Assembly: GCF_021018805.1 (NCBI RefSeq)
Contig: NC_086250.1
Span: 67,343,322 to 67,407,321, forward strand
Source of the DNA: Prinia subflava
Lineage: Eukaryota; Chordata; Aves; Passeriformes; Cisticolidae
Length of the DNA: 64,000 nucleotides
Reading direction: 5' to 3'
Position numbers and translations under genes: made by a program. Of this stretch, positions 53,601 through 62,264 are shown piece after piece. Below the pieces are notes generated by a model. That model was given only the letters and a program-made list of their open reading frames with translations. It did not search any database and was not told where the DNA came from. The first letter of the stretch is position 1. The number at the start of each line of letters is the position of its first letter.

Positions 53601-55621
53601 GATGACAGCTAATAGCAGATAAATCGTGGCCTCAGGTATTAGGAAGAATTTCTTTCCCAAAAGTGATGTCAAGCACTGGAACAGGCTGTCCAGGGAAGTG
53701 GTGGAGTCACCATCCTGGGAGGTATTTAAAAGATGTGTAGATGTGGGACATGAGGATGGGGTTGTTGGTGGACTTAGCAGTGCAGGATCTTAAGTATCTT
53801 TTCCAGCCTAAATGATCCTGTAATTCTGTGATCAGTGGTTAACTGGTGCTTTGGTTTAATAAAACCAGCGTGAATTGGGTTGTTTGAGGGGGTCTTGCAG
53901 GAGACTGGATGGGGAGAAAAGATGGTGTACAGGAGCTATCCATGAACAGTTGCTGTCTTGATCTTCAGTAACTGAACAAACTGTGAAGTAAAAGCGCCCA
54001 GGGAGAATTATTTGAATAAGTGATAAGCATTGGTGCCAAAAAACAAGGGAAAACTCAGATGCCTTTAATCTGCCTTTCCAGCTCTGTCAGTTGTGCCTGT
54101 GACACCAATGACATTATGAACAAGATGTGGGTATATGTGGATTAGCAATGCTGAAATGTCTCCGTCTGTACGATTTTGGATTTGAGACACCTCAGTTAGA
54201 GGTGTGGTTGCTCTCAACTCTCTCCATCTTTGGTGGGAAGAGAGCTGCTTCCAGAGGGAAGGACAGGTCAGCTGCAGTTGTGTTTGGAGGTGTCTCTCCT
54301 TTGGTGCCAGCAGGACCAGGCTCCAAGTGCAGTTAGTTGGTGCCAGTGCCCACAGCCAGGTCTGAACCAGCTCCCTCTGTGCCCACAAACTAGCAAAGTC
54401 CTGGGATTTGAGGAGAGCAGGGGGTGCTTTATTTTCAGAAACCTTTTGGAACTTAAAAGCTTGGTTAAAAAACCCCGAAGCTGGTACATCCTCATAAAGT
54501 TAAGGAAGACATTTTTCCCAATTATATTTTAGCACTCCTGAGCAGAAATAATGCTACTGTGTTAAAATCACCCTCTACACTAAGAGGTCCTTGGCTTTAA
54601 AGGCTGTTGATTGAAGGGTATTTAAAGTAAATTGGAAGAACTGTGGCAGTTAAACTTGCTGGGAACTTTGGTTCATTGACAGATAAATCTCAAGAAAATA
54701 CTAGAAGAATTGTCCCTAACAAATGTTATCAAAGCTCTGGTCTTGGAGAGTTCCAATTTTTGCACCTACCCAAAGCTGCAGGCTGTGTCCAGACCTGAGC
54801 TGAGACAGATCAGACAGCTCTGGGGTAATTATCGTGGGCTCAGTGGAAAGGCTGATTAGTTTCTTGGTGATACAGGATACCTGGAGGGTGTGAGATAGAT
54901 CTTTATCAGGATGAGGATGTGGCAGCTTTTAGAGTCCTTCTGTATAAAGTTGGTATTGTGAAAAGGCTCATCTTATTTCAGTGTACAATTTACGCAAAGT
55001 GCTGGGATTTTGTGGTTTAAAAGAAAAACAAAAGGAAGGCATAACCCATAAATTCTGCGTGTGAGAATAAATGTAAGTCAGCTGCAACACTCTTTTTGAA
55101 TCCTCATCTTGTAAATTGGATTGGAAAGATGTAGGCAGGTATAGGACCATGAGGTAGCACTCCTTATTCCTGCTCTGGACCACAGCCATGCTGAGAGTTT
55201 ATGTAGTTTTAGTTTCTCCACACTGGGGTTAATTCCAAGATGAGAAAGAATTTTGATATCCCTTACAGAAGCTGAAACACTAACATCCCAATCCTCAGGT
55301 CTAGGGGTGATACAGCTTTGTGAAAAGATGAGAGCAATCTCTTGGTAAAGAAACAGATGATAAGAAAACAGCAACAATCCAATTCTATATAGGTTGTCTC
55401 CTTTTCTCTTGAAATACAATATCAAGAAAATGAAACTTGGGAAAAAAAAAAGAAAAACCTTTTCTGAAACCTTAAATATAAATCCTTTATTGTAATATAA
55501 ATCTTTATCCTTTCAATGCATGATTGTATGAGTCTTCCCTTTTCATTGGGGTGTATTTGCCTCTCAGGCTGATTGATGTCTGTCTTCTCTTTGCCCTGTG
55601 TTCTTAGCGCTCTCGTCGTAA
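11591..55621 (+). CDS. BEND7: BEND7, BEN domain-containing protein 7 (whole spliced coding region)
   Basis: This gene has nine proposed coding exons: 11591-11651, 15402-15485, 24446-24745, 30456-30578, 33020-33285, 38173-38398, 43259-43378, 51449-51496 and 55608-55621. Every junction has GT/AG ends and the phases agree, giving 413 codons plus stop. The visible protein layout is a basic N-terminus (RKRSRK at 6-11), a charged segment at about 50-90, the Cys motif CCTCNC at 162-167 followed by a helical stretch to 189, a basic cluster RKRNKKRK at 212-219, and a BEN domain at about 286-390. The product matches my memory of mammalian BEND7 closely across most exons. BEN domains are known to bind DNA or mediate chromatin contacts, so a nuclear transcription-related role is inferred and not shown here. 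The start at 11591 has a strong Kozak context (caccATGg) and matches the mammalian N-terminus. The identification is firm. The last exon and any upstream start are less certain. Confidence 0.93.
11652..15401 (+). other. BEND7: BEND7 intron 1
   Basis: The first 150 bases are still CpG-island sequence. Two T-runs follow at about 11834-11849 and 11884-11898. I recognise no transposon or additional exon in the remainder. Confidence 0.8.
15402..15485 (+). CDS. BEND7: BEND7 coding exon 2
   Basis: The acceptor is a pyrimidine-rich tract ending TTCATTCCAG at 15401 and the donor is TTAG|GTATGT at 15486. The exon encodes residues 21-48, reading [20 protein letters not shown] and then KETQPVFL. Both ends are phase 1, so the exon is 84 nt and could be skipped without changing frame. 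The peptide matches the conserved N-terminal segment of BEND7. Confidence 0.92.
   Translation: MTIMRYIRSLTTAMMLMGRPKKHNQFF
16080..16745 (-). other. Unexplained 221-codon antisense open frame in intron 2
   Basis: An ATG-started minus-strand frame within BEND7 intron 2. The conceptual product is unrecognised, rich in Gln, Leu, Arg and Lys, with no visible domain. There is no adjacent CpG island or splice evidence. Given how common stops are in DNA of this composition, the length is unusual but not proof of coding. Confidence 0.2.
20849..20875. repeat. Perfect 13-bp inverted repeat with 1-bp spacer
   Basis: The left arm TTATTAAACTTAA (20849-20861) is an exact reverse complement of the right arm TTAAGTTTAATAA (20863-20875). 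It lies in A+T-rich intron 2 DNA and could extrude as a small cruciform or hairpin. No mobile-element context is visible. Confidence 0.9.
22088..22120. repeat. Microsatellite (CAAAA)n
   Basis: Imperfect CAAAA/ACAAAA units in intron 2 of BEND7. Confidence 0.85.
24328..24351. repeat. Microsatellite (TTTA)n
   Basis: Five to six TTTA units, ending about 95 bp before the BEND7 exon 3 acceptor. Length changes here could affect the branch-point region only indirectly. Confidence 0.9.
24446..24745 (+). CDS. BEND7: BEND7 coding exon 3
   Basis: This is the largest coding exon: 300 nt, phase 1 at both ends, residues 49-148. The acceptor is TTTTCATTAG at 24445 and the donor is AATG|GTACGA at 24746, which departs from the consensus at intron positions 4 and 6. 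The exon opens with a charged, helix-prone stretch containing [16 protein letters not shown], then becomes rich in Pro, Gln and Ser and looks disordered. Skipping it would keep the reading frame. Confidence 0.93.
24746..30455 (+). other. BEND7: BEND7 intron 3
   Basis: Apart from the antisense solo LTR at 26585-27095 and a TG run near 30092, I see only unique A+T-rich intronic DNA. Confidence 0.8.
26585..27095 (-). mobile_element. Solo LTR of an endogenous retrovirus, antisense to BEND7
   Basis: On the minus strand a TATA box (CTTATAAAAG, 26745-26754) is followed about 95 bases later by AATAAA (26649-26654), the spacing expected between U3 and the end of R in an LTR. The + strand text CTTGGGCAGTACAAGAGCCT and CAATTGTCCAATTACAGCTT matches a passerine LTR I recall. 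No internal retroviral genes are present. I could not find a clean target-site duplication, so the limits are approximate. It lies in intron 3 of BEND7. Confidence 0.65.
30456..30578 (+). CDS. BEND7: BEND7 coding exon 4 (Cys motif and helical segment)
   Basis: It encodes residues 149-189 and is phase 1 at both ends. The acceptor follows a good pyrimidine tract (CTCTCTTTCAG) and the donor is GCAG|GTGCAG. The peptide carries CCTCNC at 162-167, then an amphipathic-looking stretch, [19 protein letters not shown], that could form a short coiled coil. The Cys cluster could bind metal or form redox contacts, which is inference only. A CR1 tail fragment begins shortly downstream in the intron. Confidence 0.93.
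30579..33019 (+). other. BEND7: BEND7 intron 4
   Basis: The CR1 tail fragment at 30625-30715 is the only mobile element seen. A short ATCAC repeat occurs near 32897. No other feature is supported. Confidence 0.8.
30625..30715 (+). mobile_element. Short CR1 3' end fragment
   Basis: It ends GATCCCTTCCGAACCCAAAT and TTGTTCTATGATTCTGTC, the classic CR1 terminus. It begins roughly 50 bases downstream of the BEND7 exon 4 donor, so it landed very close to a splice site without removing it. Confidence 0.8.
33020..33285 (+). CDS. BEND7: BEND7 coding exon 5 (basic linker)
   Basis: The exon is 266 nt, from phase 1 to phase 0, residues 190-278. The acceptor is CTTCCATTCAG at 33019 and the donor is AGAT|GTAAGT at 33286. 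It holds the strongest nuclear-localisation-like cluster in the protein, SRKRNKKRK at 211-219, followed by a Lys, Glu, Ser and Pro-rich linker. It ends [12 protein letters not shown], directly before the BEN domain exons. Because the end phases differ, skipping this exon would shift the frame. Confidence 0.93.
35343..35372. repeat. 15-bp perfect tandem duplication
   Basis: TTCTTTATTTTGTTG occurs twice in direct succession, consistent with replication slippage. Located in intron 5. Confidence 0.9.
35885..36415 (+). mobile_element. CR1 LINE fragment, end of ORF2 plus 3' UTR
   Basis: The 5' part encodes [10 protein letters not shown] and, further on, [11 protein letters not shown], remnants of the C-terminal part of the CR1 reverse transcriptase ORF. 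It continues through the CR1 3' UTR (CAAGCACTGGAACATGCCAC, GGTATTTAAAAGATGTGTAA) to TTTTCTATGGTTCTATAATT. The frame is broken. Located in intron 5 of BEND7. Confidence 0.92.
38173..38398 (+). CDS. BEND7: BEND7 coding exon 6 (first part of BEN domain)
   Basis: The exon is 226 nt, from phase 0 to phase 1, residues 279-353. The acceptor is TTCTTTTGGTAG at 38172 and the donor is AAAG|GTATGT. It carries the first two thirds of the BEN domain. [14 protein letters not shown] leads into [19 protein letters not shown], a typical BEN core, and it ends [12 protein letters not shown] basic loop, KRKRG, lies at about 332-336. The match to mammalian BEND7 looks nearly exact here. Confidence 0.95.
39335..39645 (+). 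mobile_element. Degenerate CR1 LINE fragment
   Basis: It keeps recognisable CR1 order: GGGGAGGCTGAGAGAGCTG, an altered GAGAAACCTTACTGCTGTTC, ACAACTGCCTGATGGGATG, and CTCCATCCCTGAAAATACTC. It is much more diverged than the other copies here, suggesting an older insertion. Located in intron 6. Confidence 0.7.
40893..41837 (+). mobile_element. CR1 LINE, 3' part of reverse transcriptase ORF plus 3' UTR (pseudogene)
   Basis: This is the longest CR1 in the window, about 945 bp. It starts in the reverse-transcriptase domain (CCTCAGGGATCC, then TTTGCAGATGACACC for the FADDT box near 40982). It continues with [10 protein letters not shown] and [11 protein letters not shown], typical of the connection region, and ends in TCTATGTTTCTATGAC at the CR1 3' terminus. 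A 189-codon frame (41075-41644) crosses from ORF2 into shifted sequence. Indels and 5' truncation make it inactive. Confidence 0.93.
43259..43378 (+). CDS. BEND7: BEND7 coding exon 7 (end of BEN domain)
   Basis: The exon is 120 nt, phase 1 at both ends, residues 354-393. The acceptor is TTTTTATTTCAG at 43258 and the donor is TCAG|GTATGT at 43379. It encodes [20 protein letters not shown] and then [20 protein letters not shown], the C-terminal helices of the BEN domain followed by a basic end. It is frame-preserving, but skipping it would remove the end of the DNA-binding fold. Confidence 0.94.
47855..47935 (+). mobile_element. Short CR1 3' end fragment
   Basis: The text GATGATCCTTATGGCTCCCT and GATAGCCTATGATTCTGTTC is the terminal part of a CR1 element. 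Only about 80 bp is recognisable. Located in intron 7. Confidence 0.75.
50315..50530 (+). mobile_element. CR1 LINE 3' tail
   Basis: The order of landmarks is GATTAGATATAAGGAGGAAT, CTGGCACAGGCTGCTCAGAG, GTTGGACTGGGTGACCTTTC, and TTTTTCTGTGATTCAGTGAT at the end. It is 5'-truncated to about 215 bp. Located in intron 7, less than 1 kb upstream of exon 8. Confidence 0.88.
51449..51496 (+). CDS. BEND7: BEND7 coding exon 8 (acidic tail)
   Basis: It encodes residues 394-409, [16 protein letters not shown], an acidic tail after the BEN domain that resembles the mammalian C-terminus as I remember it. The acceptor is a tandem CAGCAG, so the exon may also start at 51446 and add one Ala. The donor ACAG|GTAAAA at 51497 is plausible. 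If it is not used, the frame reads on for GKKH and stops at 51508-51510. The assignment rests on phase, position and weak similarity, so it is less certain than exons 1-7. Confidence 0.75.
51497..55607 (+). other. BEND7: BEND7 intron 8 (or alternative 3' UTR)
   Basis: If exon 8 is spliced, this is an intron containing CR1 copy B and a G+C-rich patch at about 52480-52720. If exon 8 reads through, the stop is at 51508-51510 and candidate poly(A) signals are AATAAA at 52852, 53163 and 53478. The first and third of these are followed by GT-rich DNA. Confidence 0.6.
53596..53835 (+). mobile_element. CR1 LINE 3' tail (rearranged copy B)
   Basis: Nearly identical to copy A over its first 150 bases, with about three differences, and including the same unusual 40-base head. 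The end reads AAATGATCCTGTAATTCTGTG, a typical CR1 terminus with a short tandem tail. It lies in intron 8 of BEND7, in the same orientation as the gene. Confidence 0.85.
55608..55621 (+). CDS. BEND7: BEND7 proposed terminal coding segment with stop codon
   Basis: A strong pyrimidine tract (TCTTCTCTTTGCCCTGTG, then TTCTTAG) ends at 55607. In the phase left by exon 8 the exon reads A-L-S-S and then TAA at 55619-55621, followed by a long 3' UTR. The choice is supported by acceptor quality, by phase, and by the poly(A) signals downstream. The coding part is too short for similarity to help. The competing model is read-through of exon 8. Confidence 0.55.
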
Positions 55622-57949
55622 TTCTTCTGTCCATCTTTTCATTGTTCTGTTTAGAAAAAGCACATTCTTAAAGTGCTTTAAAAAAGATGGGATATAATCA
55701 TACAGTGCACCTTTTATAGGGGTGTGTGTATATATGTATTTTTTCTCCTATATGCATTTAGACTGCTGTGGAGTGGTGGGGGTTTTTACCAAATACGATC
55801 CTAAAGTATGTACTCAAGGTTTAAAATTCATGGGGTGCTTTTTTCACTTCTTCAGAACCAAAACTTCAAAGGGGTGAGCATTGCAGTGCAGTTCGTGCTG
55901 AAGACTAATGGAGTGCTTTACATCTGAAGTGGGCTGCACTGTATGTTGCGTGAAAAACTTGGCTGGCAAATTTTGTATTCAAAAAAGTCTATTTAATTTG
56001 CTTTTCTTTAGCCAATTGAGCTTTACTCTAAATGGAATTCAGCAGCACTGCCTGTGTGCACACCAGCAGTTCAGCCCCATCACTAATTAAAGTTAAAACT
56101 CAAATACATAATTTCCATAATTCTAAAATACTAATTTTTTGTTGCAAATTACTGATCTCCTAAATTCTTACATTTTTTAACTGATTCCTTCAAACTCTTT
56201 CTCCCTTCAGGTAACCTTTTCGACACCACAACAGACCATCTGATAGATGCAAACCCAGATTTTTCAGTTTGAATTTCACATCCTGCATCAGTGTTCTTAG
56301 CGCATAGAAACATCCTCTCCTTTGAGTAATGTTCCTGCAAGCTCAGCACGAGAACTTCAGTGTACCACAAGACATGGGCATCCATACAGTTTTTCTTACA
56401 AGTCTATGTTTTTTCCATGCATTTTCCATGTAACCTCACGTAATGAAATCACCAGATCACTTCACTGTTCTTTATCTTAATCAAAGATGATTTCCCTCCG
56501 CATCCAATGCATTACTGAATTAGCGGGGTATCCACTCTGAGGTCATCCTCTTGCCTATGTTTCTCCTCCATGATTTATTTTGCCACCTGTTTGTATGCTT
56601 GCCAGCACTGTCTCATCTTAAACCACGCAGAAGTTGTGACTCTTCCTGTCCCCAGGGACCAGGGTGGCCTCTCTCTCCACCGTGAACCCTGGCAGCGTAA
56701 TGAGCATCTGACTTGGTGAAGCTCCTTGCTGCTGCAGACCCACTTTTCCTTTCCTGGCTGCTGCGGTACCAATGACCAGTTGCACAAAGCTCTGATTTAA
56801 AAACCCTTACTGAGTTTACGGGGAAATAAAGTTCCTAGTTACAGCAAGGAGAAGCTATTCCTCAAACAATTTCCCCTACGTGGTCCTAGTGGGATGGCTC
56901 TTGAGCATCTTTGTAGTGCTGACTGCTGGAGGTGGTCATTTCCCCCTCACTGTTGCCCCTGCTTGGTCTATCCCCTCAGTCTCAAAATGTGTTCATTTTC
57001 CCTTTTCCAAGAAGAGGGTCTGCTCACTGTGATTTTTTCAGCCACTGTCTTTGGCAACAATACTCACCTATTTAAAAAAACCAAGTCACCTTTTAACTGG
57101 CACTGTATTTATATCTCAGCAGTTAAGACAAGTGAATCAATCCAGAAATTGCACTACGCTCTTAGACACTGAAAGCGTTGGTCCTTTCAGGTCAGGGCTA
57201 AGGTAAAACCATGTGCAGCCCTCCCTACGAACCTTCATTTCTGCACCTTCCATCAGCACTAAATTCACTTTAAAAACGTTGCAAAGAAATCTGGAAGGTC
57301 TTACCTGCAACACCTATTGATCACCAGGCAGTTTGAGCACGTTTCCTGCAATTCGAGGGAGAGCTTGCTGGAGCCTTTGCCATTGTGTTTCCTTTCCCTG
57401 TGTGTATCTTATCTTAGGTACTTTTTTTTTTTTGGAAACTATTTGGCCTTTGAGTGTCTCAACAGAAGTGCTATTACAGAGTGGGATGGTTTTCAAAATA
57501 TTCAAGCTCTTTTTTTAACAATCCTAAAGCCTGTTTCTCAAGTGTCACGGAATACCCACAAATAACACCGAAGCCAACGTGAACAGTTTGTTCTCTTGGC
57601 ACCTGAGAAGCCAGGCTCCCAGCTGTTCCCCACCCACCTTCCATGGACTTTTAGGAATGACCATGTTCTCTCTGAAACTGTGGAATAGATTGAATGTGCA
57701 CTGCAAACCTTAAATTTTGAGTCTTTCATTCCTTCATGGCTTGGAGTTGCCTGCATTGGGCAGGGGGCACCGGTCCGTTGTGTTGTAACCCTTCAACAAT
57801 GAAATCAGCGTTTTGTAAATTTGGAAGATTGCATTTGTGTTTACTTACTGTGACTACTGTTCAGACTTTCTTCAGAAATCTTTTTATAGGGTTTATTAGA
57901 GAGAAGAAAAAAAATCATTCCATATTTAGGTAAAAATGTCTCAATCTTC

Positions 57950-57978
57950 TGTATATATGTTTTATTAATATGTAAATA
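57950..57978 (+). promoter_or_regulatory. BEND7: Two Pumilio-type 3' UTR elements
   Basis: TGTATATA at 57950-57957 and TGTAAATA at 57971-57978 both fit the Pumilio consensus UGUANAUA. They are 21 bases apart and 30-60 bases upstream of the proximal AATAAA. Paired sites close to the poly(A) site are a classic arrangement for translational repression or mRNA decay. Function is inferred. Confidence 0.5.
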
Positions 57979-58007
57979 TTTAGATATTTTTAAATTACTA
58001 TGTTCTT

Positions 58008-58013
58008 AATAAA
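58008..58013 (+). terminator. BEND7: Polyadenylation signal AATAAA (proximal)
   Basis: A canonical hexamer in TTCTTAATAAAGCG at the end of an A+T-rich stretch, followed within 15-50 bases by GT-rich sequence (ACTAGTTGTGAAATGGTGT). It would support cleavage near 58030. Confidence 0.65.
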
Positions 58014-58108
58014 GCGACAAGGGACTAGTTGTGAAATGGTGTATAACATTGTGTCGTGTTACCAATCTCTGGGAAATCCTCTTTGTCAGTTCAGAAAAGA
58101 AAGCCTAC

Positions 58109-58114
58109 AATAAA
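58109..58114 (+). terminator. BEND7: Polyadenylation signal AATAAA (distal)
   Basis: A second canonical hexamer about 100 bp downstream of the first. It is followed by a strong GT-rich element (GCATGTGCGTTCCTGTGTTC) at 58126-58145, so cleavage near 58130 is likely. CR1 and unrelated intergenic sequence follow. Confidence 0.65.
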
Positions 58115-58782
58115 TAACTTTAATTGCATGTGCGTTCCTGTGTTCTATGCTGGATTCCCGTATTTTAGAGGAATTATTTTGCCACCAGTGGACTACACAT
58201 AGGAAAACCCTCAAAGTTACCACCACGATACTATTTTTCCAGCTGGTTCAGCCAGAAACCACACTGCCTTGCCAATCACAACAACATCTATATCCAATCA
58301 CGTAATAACTCTTGAGTATTAAGTACTGATATGCTTGAAGTCTAATTTTAATTGAATTAGGTGCCTTTATAATCTGCACTTAAAAGGTTAAGCTCTGCTT
58401 CTATGGAAACAACACACAGGAAGGACAAACCAATACTCATAGGTTGGAGTAGCTGCAAAGATATATGCTTGGTAATTCATTATCACACCCTCATCAAATG
58501 TTTGGCCTTAGAAAATACTTCCTGCAAAAACATGCTCCTGGTAATCTTCCATCAATTCCAAGGAGCCAGTGAAGTGAAGTGAAGCAGCAGCTCACCACAC
58601 CTTTTTGGCTTTATACAAGGAGCACGATGGAGACACTGCTGGTAAAAAGTCCCAACGAGAGCTTCCTTCACATTTCAGTGGCTGCCCAGGTCGGCTGAAG
58701 CCTGGTGCACATCCAGCATCGTGTGGCGTGACAGGAGCCAGTGCAGGCCCTCCCCTCTGGGGGGTGCTGGAAGCATCTCGGT

Positions 58783-59385
58783 CACAGATCACAGAAATGA
58801 TCCCTTTAGAAGGGACCTTTAAAGCTCCAACCCCTGCCATGGGCAGGAGCATCTTGCACAAGATGAGGTTCACCAAAGCCCCGTCCAAACTGGTCTTAAA
58901 CACTTCCAGGGATGGAGAGTCCACAGCTTCTCTGGGCAACTTGTTACAGAGCCTCAGCAATCTCAGTGTAAAATTGTTTTTCTTAATATATAATGTAAAT
59001 CTAACCCTCTTTTAGTTTAAAACTGTTGACCTTTGTCCTGTCCCTACAGGCTGTAGTAAAAAGTCCCTCTATCTTTCTTACAAGCCCCCTTTAATTACTG
59101 AAACACCACTCTAAGGTCTCCTCTTCTCTTGGCTGAGCCCCAACCCCCCCCCCAGCTCCCTCAGCTGTTCCTCAAACTTGTGCTCCAGAACCTTCCCCAG
59201 CTCTGTTGTCCTTCTCTGGACATGCTCCAGCACCTCAATGTCTTTGTTGTAGTGGGGAACTCAAAAGTGTCCCCAGGACAGAAGGTGTGGCCGTACCAGT
59301 GCCAGGTTCAGGGGGACAATCACTGTCTGGGTCCTGCTGGTCACAGTATTGCTGATACAGGCCAGGATGTCAAAGCATGGCTTTG
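58783..59385 (-). mobile_element. CR1 LINE fragment, antisense
   Basis: Read on the minus strand it runs from CR1 connection-region sequence to the CR1 3' terminus, which lies at 58783-58810. On the + strand, CAACCCCTGCCATGGGCAGG and CTTCTCTGGACATGCTCCAG are diagnostic. It is disrupted and noncoding, and begins about 650 bp past the distal BEND7 poly(A) signal. Confidence 0.92.
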
Positions 59386-62264
59386 TTTGGTTTGTGTTTT
59401 TTAGAACAGGGACCAGGTTAATACACTGGTGCTTGTAACATTTAAGTGGAACACCTTAAATTATGTTTAAGGTGCAATTATGAGCAAGAAATGTTCCTGT
59501 GTGCTGTGATCTGCATAGCATTGAGTCTCATCTGTGCTGCAGAGCCACCAGCTCGTGCTGCTGCCAGGTTCACCTGTTGAAGCAGCTTTGGGCTGGAGCA
59601 AGTGACACTGCCAGCATCCACACCTGAGCTCCAGCCACGCTCCTGCTTCCTTGCTGGCCCAGCCGGCCAGAGCATCCCTCTGTCCTGTGTACAGGACACT
59701 GGAGATCGAGACTTTGGGTGAAAAAAACCCTTCTGAAGCTGAAGAGGAAAAAGGATATCCTCCTGGTAACATGAAAGGAAACTGGAGCCTGGGCTTTATA
59801 AAAAATGCATTAATTGCGAGACAAGAAGAAAGTCATCTCAAGTGCCTGTGACATATTGGTTTAGAAACGGCTGGCTGAGTCTTTCGGGGGAGACACACTC
59901 TGTCACATCAGAGTGGTTTGGGGATGGGTGGTCCTGCTGCAGCTACCCCTCCTCTAAAGAAACCCTCTCCCCAAAAAGCCTACCCTCTGCTGAGGCCTTG
60001 CTGGGAAGGGCATTTCTCCTTCACTGGGGAAGGGTGTGGGCACAGTCCTAGGAAAAAGCCCATGGGGCCACATCCTCCTAGAGAAACAGATATCCCCAGA
60101 ATTTTGCAAAAATAACCCCATTGTGCCTGTTCTCCCCCAAATCTAAAGCAGCAAAATGCCTTGTAGGAGGTGCTGAGATATCTCTTCTCCCTCCACTGGC
60201 TCTCCCACTGCTTAGACATCCCCACAGCTGGGCTGGGGTGAGCACCTTCCCTCCTTCCTGCCACATTGTCATCACAGAAAGGCACAAGAGGGGTTTGTGC
60301 AAGTAGGTCAGGTATGATTTCTCATCTGCCGAGTGCTAATAAAAGCCAACGATGTGAAACCTGTAACATTATGTGTATAAATAATTTAGCTCCAGTGTGT
60401 AAACATCAATTCTTGTTTTAAAGGTTTTAAATAAACTGAAATAATTCCATCAGCCTTTTCCCCACCCTCCCTGTGTATGTTGCTACACCCAGCTGATAAC
60501 AAGGGCAGAAAATAGCTAATAGTGGGGCAGTTTGGAAATGGGAGGGACATTCCCCTTGTGTTTCAGCACTGGATTCTTCCTCCACCCAGATCCTCAGAGG
60601 TGTACAGGAATCCAACATAACTTCATGCTAAAGTGTTCACAATGCCACGGTTTTCCCTGAAGCTACCAACAAGCATGGGGTGAAGAGCTTCATCCACCTC
60701 TGCCCATCAAGAGCCACACAGGTGAGAGTACCGTGGTGGCCCACAGCTCCTGCCTGACCACAGGGCCAGCTTGGGGTGGCAGCCATCACCATGGGCAGAG
60801 ATGTCCCCTGGCTGTGTCCATCACCAGCACACCCAGGAGAAATGCCATTTTCAGGTGATGCCTGGACAGGTTCGGGTGGATGGAAAAGGCCAACCCACAT
60901 AGTTCTGCCATCCACTGACCCTCAGGTGGCCTGGAGGACCTTTCCTGCCCCAGGATGGTTCAGCAAATCATATGGACTACATGTGCACTCCAGCACAGGA
61001 AATCAGTCCAGGAGAGTTTAAAAATCTCACTGGCAGTATTGCTACCACACCACAGGATCCCTGCTCTGCTTTTGTCCCATGCCCAGCAGGTGAAAGGGGT
61101 AGAGAAGGCTGAGGGAGGAATTGGAGCATCAGGACAGTGTGAGCCCATGCCAGCTCCCCAACGAGTCACCAGGAAGTTAGCAGAGATGGATCTGGACTGG
61201 AACCAGCATGTGGCTACTGCCATTACCACGGCTTAGAGAAAGCAAAGATTAATGTAATCATTTAATCCCGAGAGATTTCAGGATTCACCGACTGTATCTC
61301 ATGTCTCCATTCATCACAGCACAGGGGTGTGTGTGAACTGCTCTGCTCTTAGCTGGACCTCTGCTCCCTCCTGGCTTCCCTTTTCCTGAGTTCCTGCACA
61401 GGCCCTCAGTGCCCAGCCCTCCCCACTGCCACATCCCTGCCCCCTGACACAGCTGTGGTAGCCCCTGCCTCACCTTTTGGCTGGTGAGAATATTGACATC
61501 ATCCACCTTTTGTTTTCTTGACTTTTTTCTGGTCATGGCTCCATCCTCAAAAGTGACAGACCTCCACCTCCCTGGCCTGATGATGGCAGCACCAGTGGGG
61601 TATCCACCTCCTGCATCTCCATCTGCCCTGCATGTGCTGCCCTGATGCTGTAAGGAGAGCCAAGACTGGGCTGGACACCCTGCAGGGAGTGGAGTTTGCC
61701 TTAGGGTTAGAAGTAACCTTTGCCTGCATAAAATCTGCCCAACCATCACGAGCTGGTTGGACAACAGAACAGCAGCAGTGACACTCGATGACTTGCTGTG
61801 GATTTGTCCTTTCTGTCCCTCTGCTCCAGGGTACCACATGTGATCTGACACCATGTAGCCCCATCCTGCTTAGGGGTCCTGCCACCTTCACTCCTTACCC
61901 CAGGGCTAAAACACAGACAGAGGCTCCTGAGCAGCCCATGGTGCTGCTGCCAGCTCCCAAGGAATGGCAGTGGGTGTGCTGCATCCCACAGAGATGGGAC
62001 TGCTGCTCCAAGACCTCCTAGATGCTCTGCTCATCAGGGCATCATGTTCCCATCTTCATCACCTGGACAGCATGGAGTGCCAAACCCCAGTGCATTAACA
62101 CAGATTTTACATTTAACATTCATTACAAATGAGCTCCTATGTTGCTCCTTTGCTGCCTTTCACTGAGCATGATGCATCATCCCCCATCTCTCATTTAAAG
62201 CCCCTTTGGAGCAGTGGATATTCCTGCCTCATCCCAGTGGGATGGTGTCCCTGGGGATTGCCCT

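Larger units (their letters stand above)
55622..58135 (+). other. BEND7: BEND7 3' untranslated region (proposed)
   Basis: About 2.5 kb of A+T-rich sequence between the proposed stop codon and the last poly(A) signal. I see no interspersed repeat in it, unlike the flanking introns and intergenic DNA, which fits selective constraint on a 3' UTR. The distal end holds two Pumilio-type elements and two AATAAA signals. The 5' limit depends on the terminal-exon model. Confidence 0.6.
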
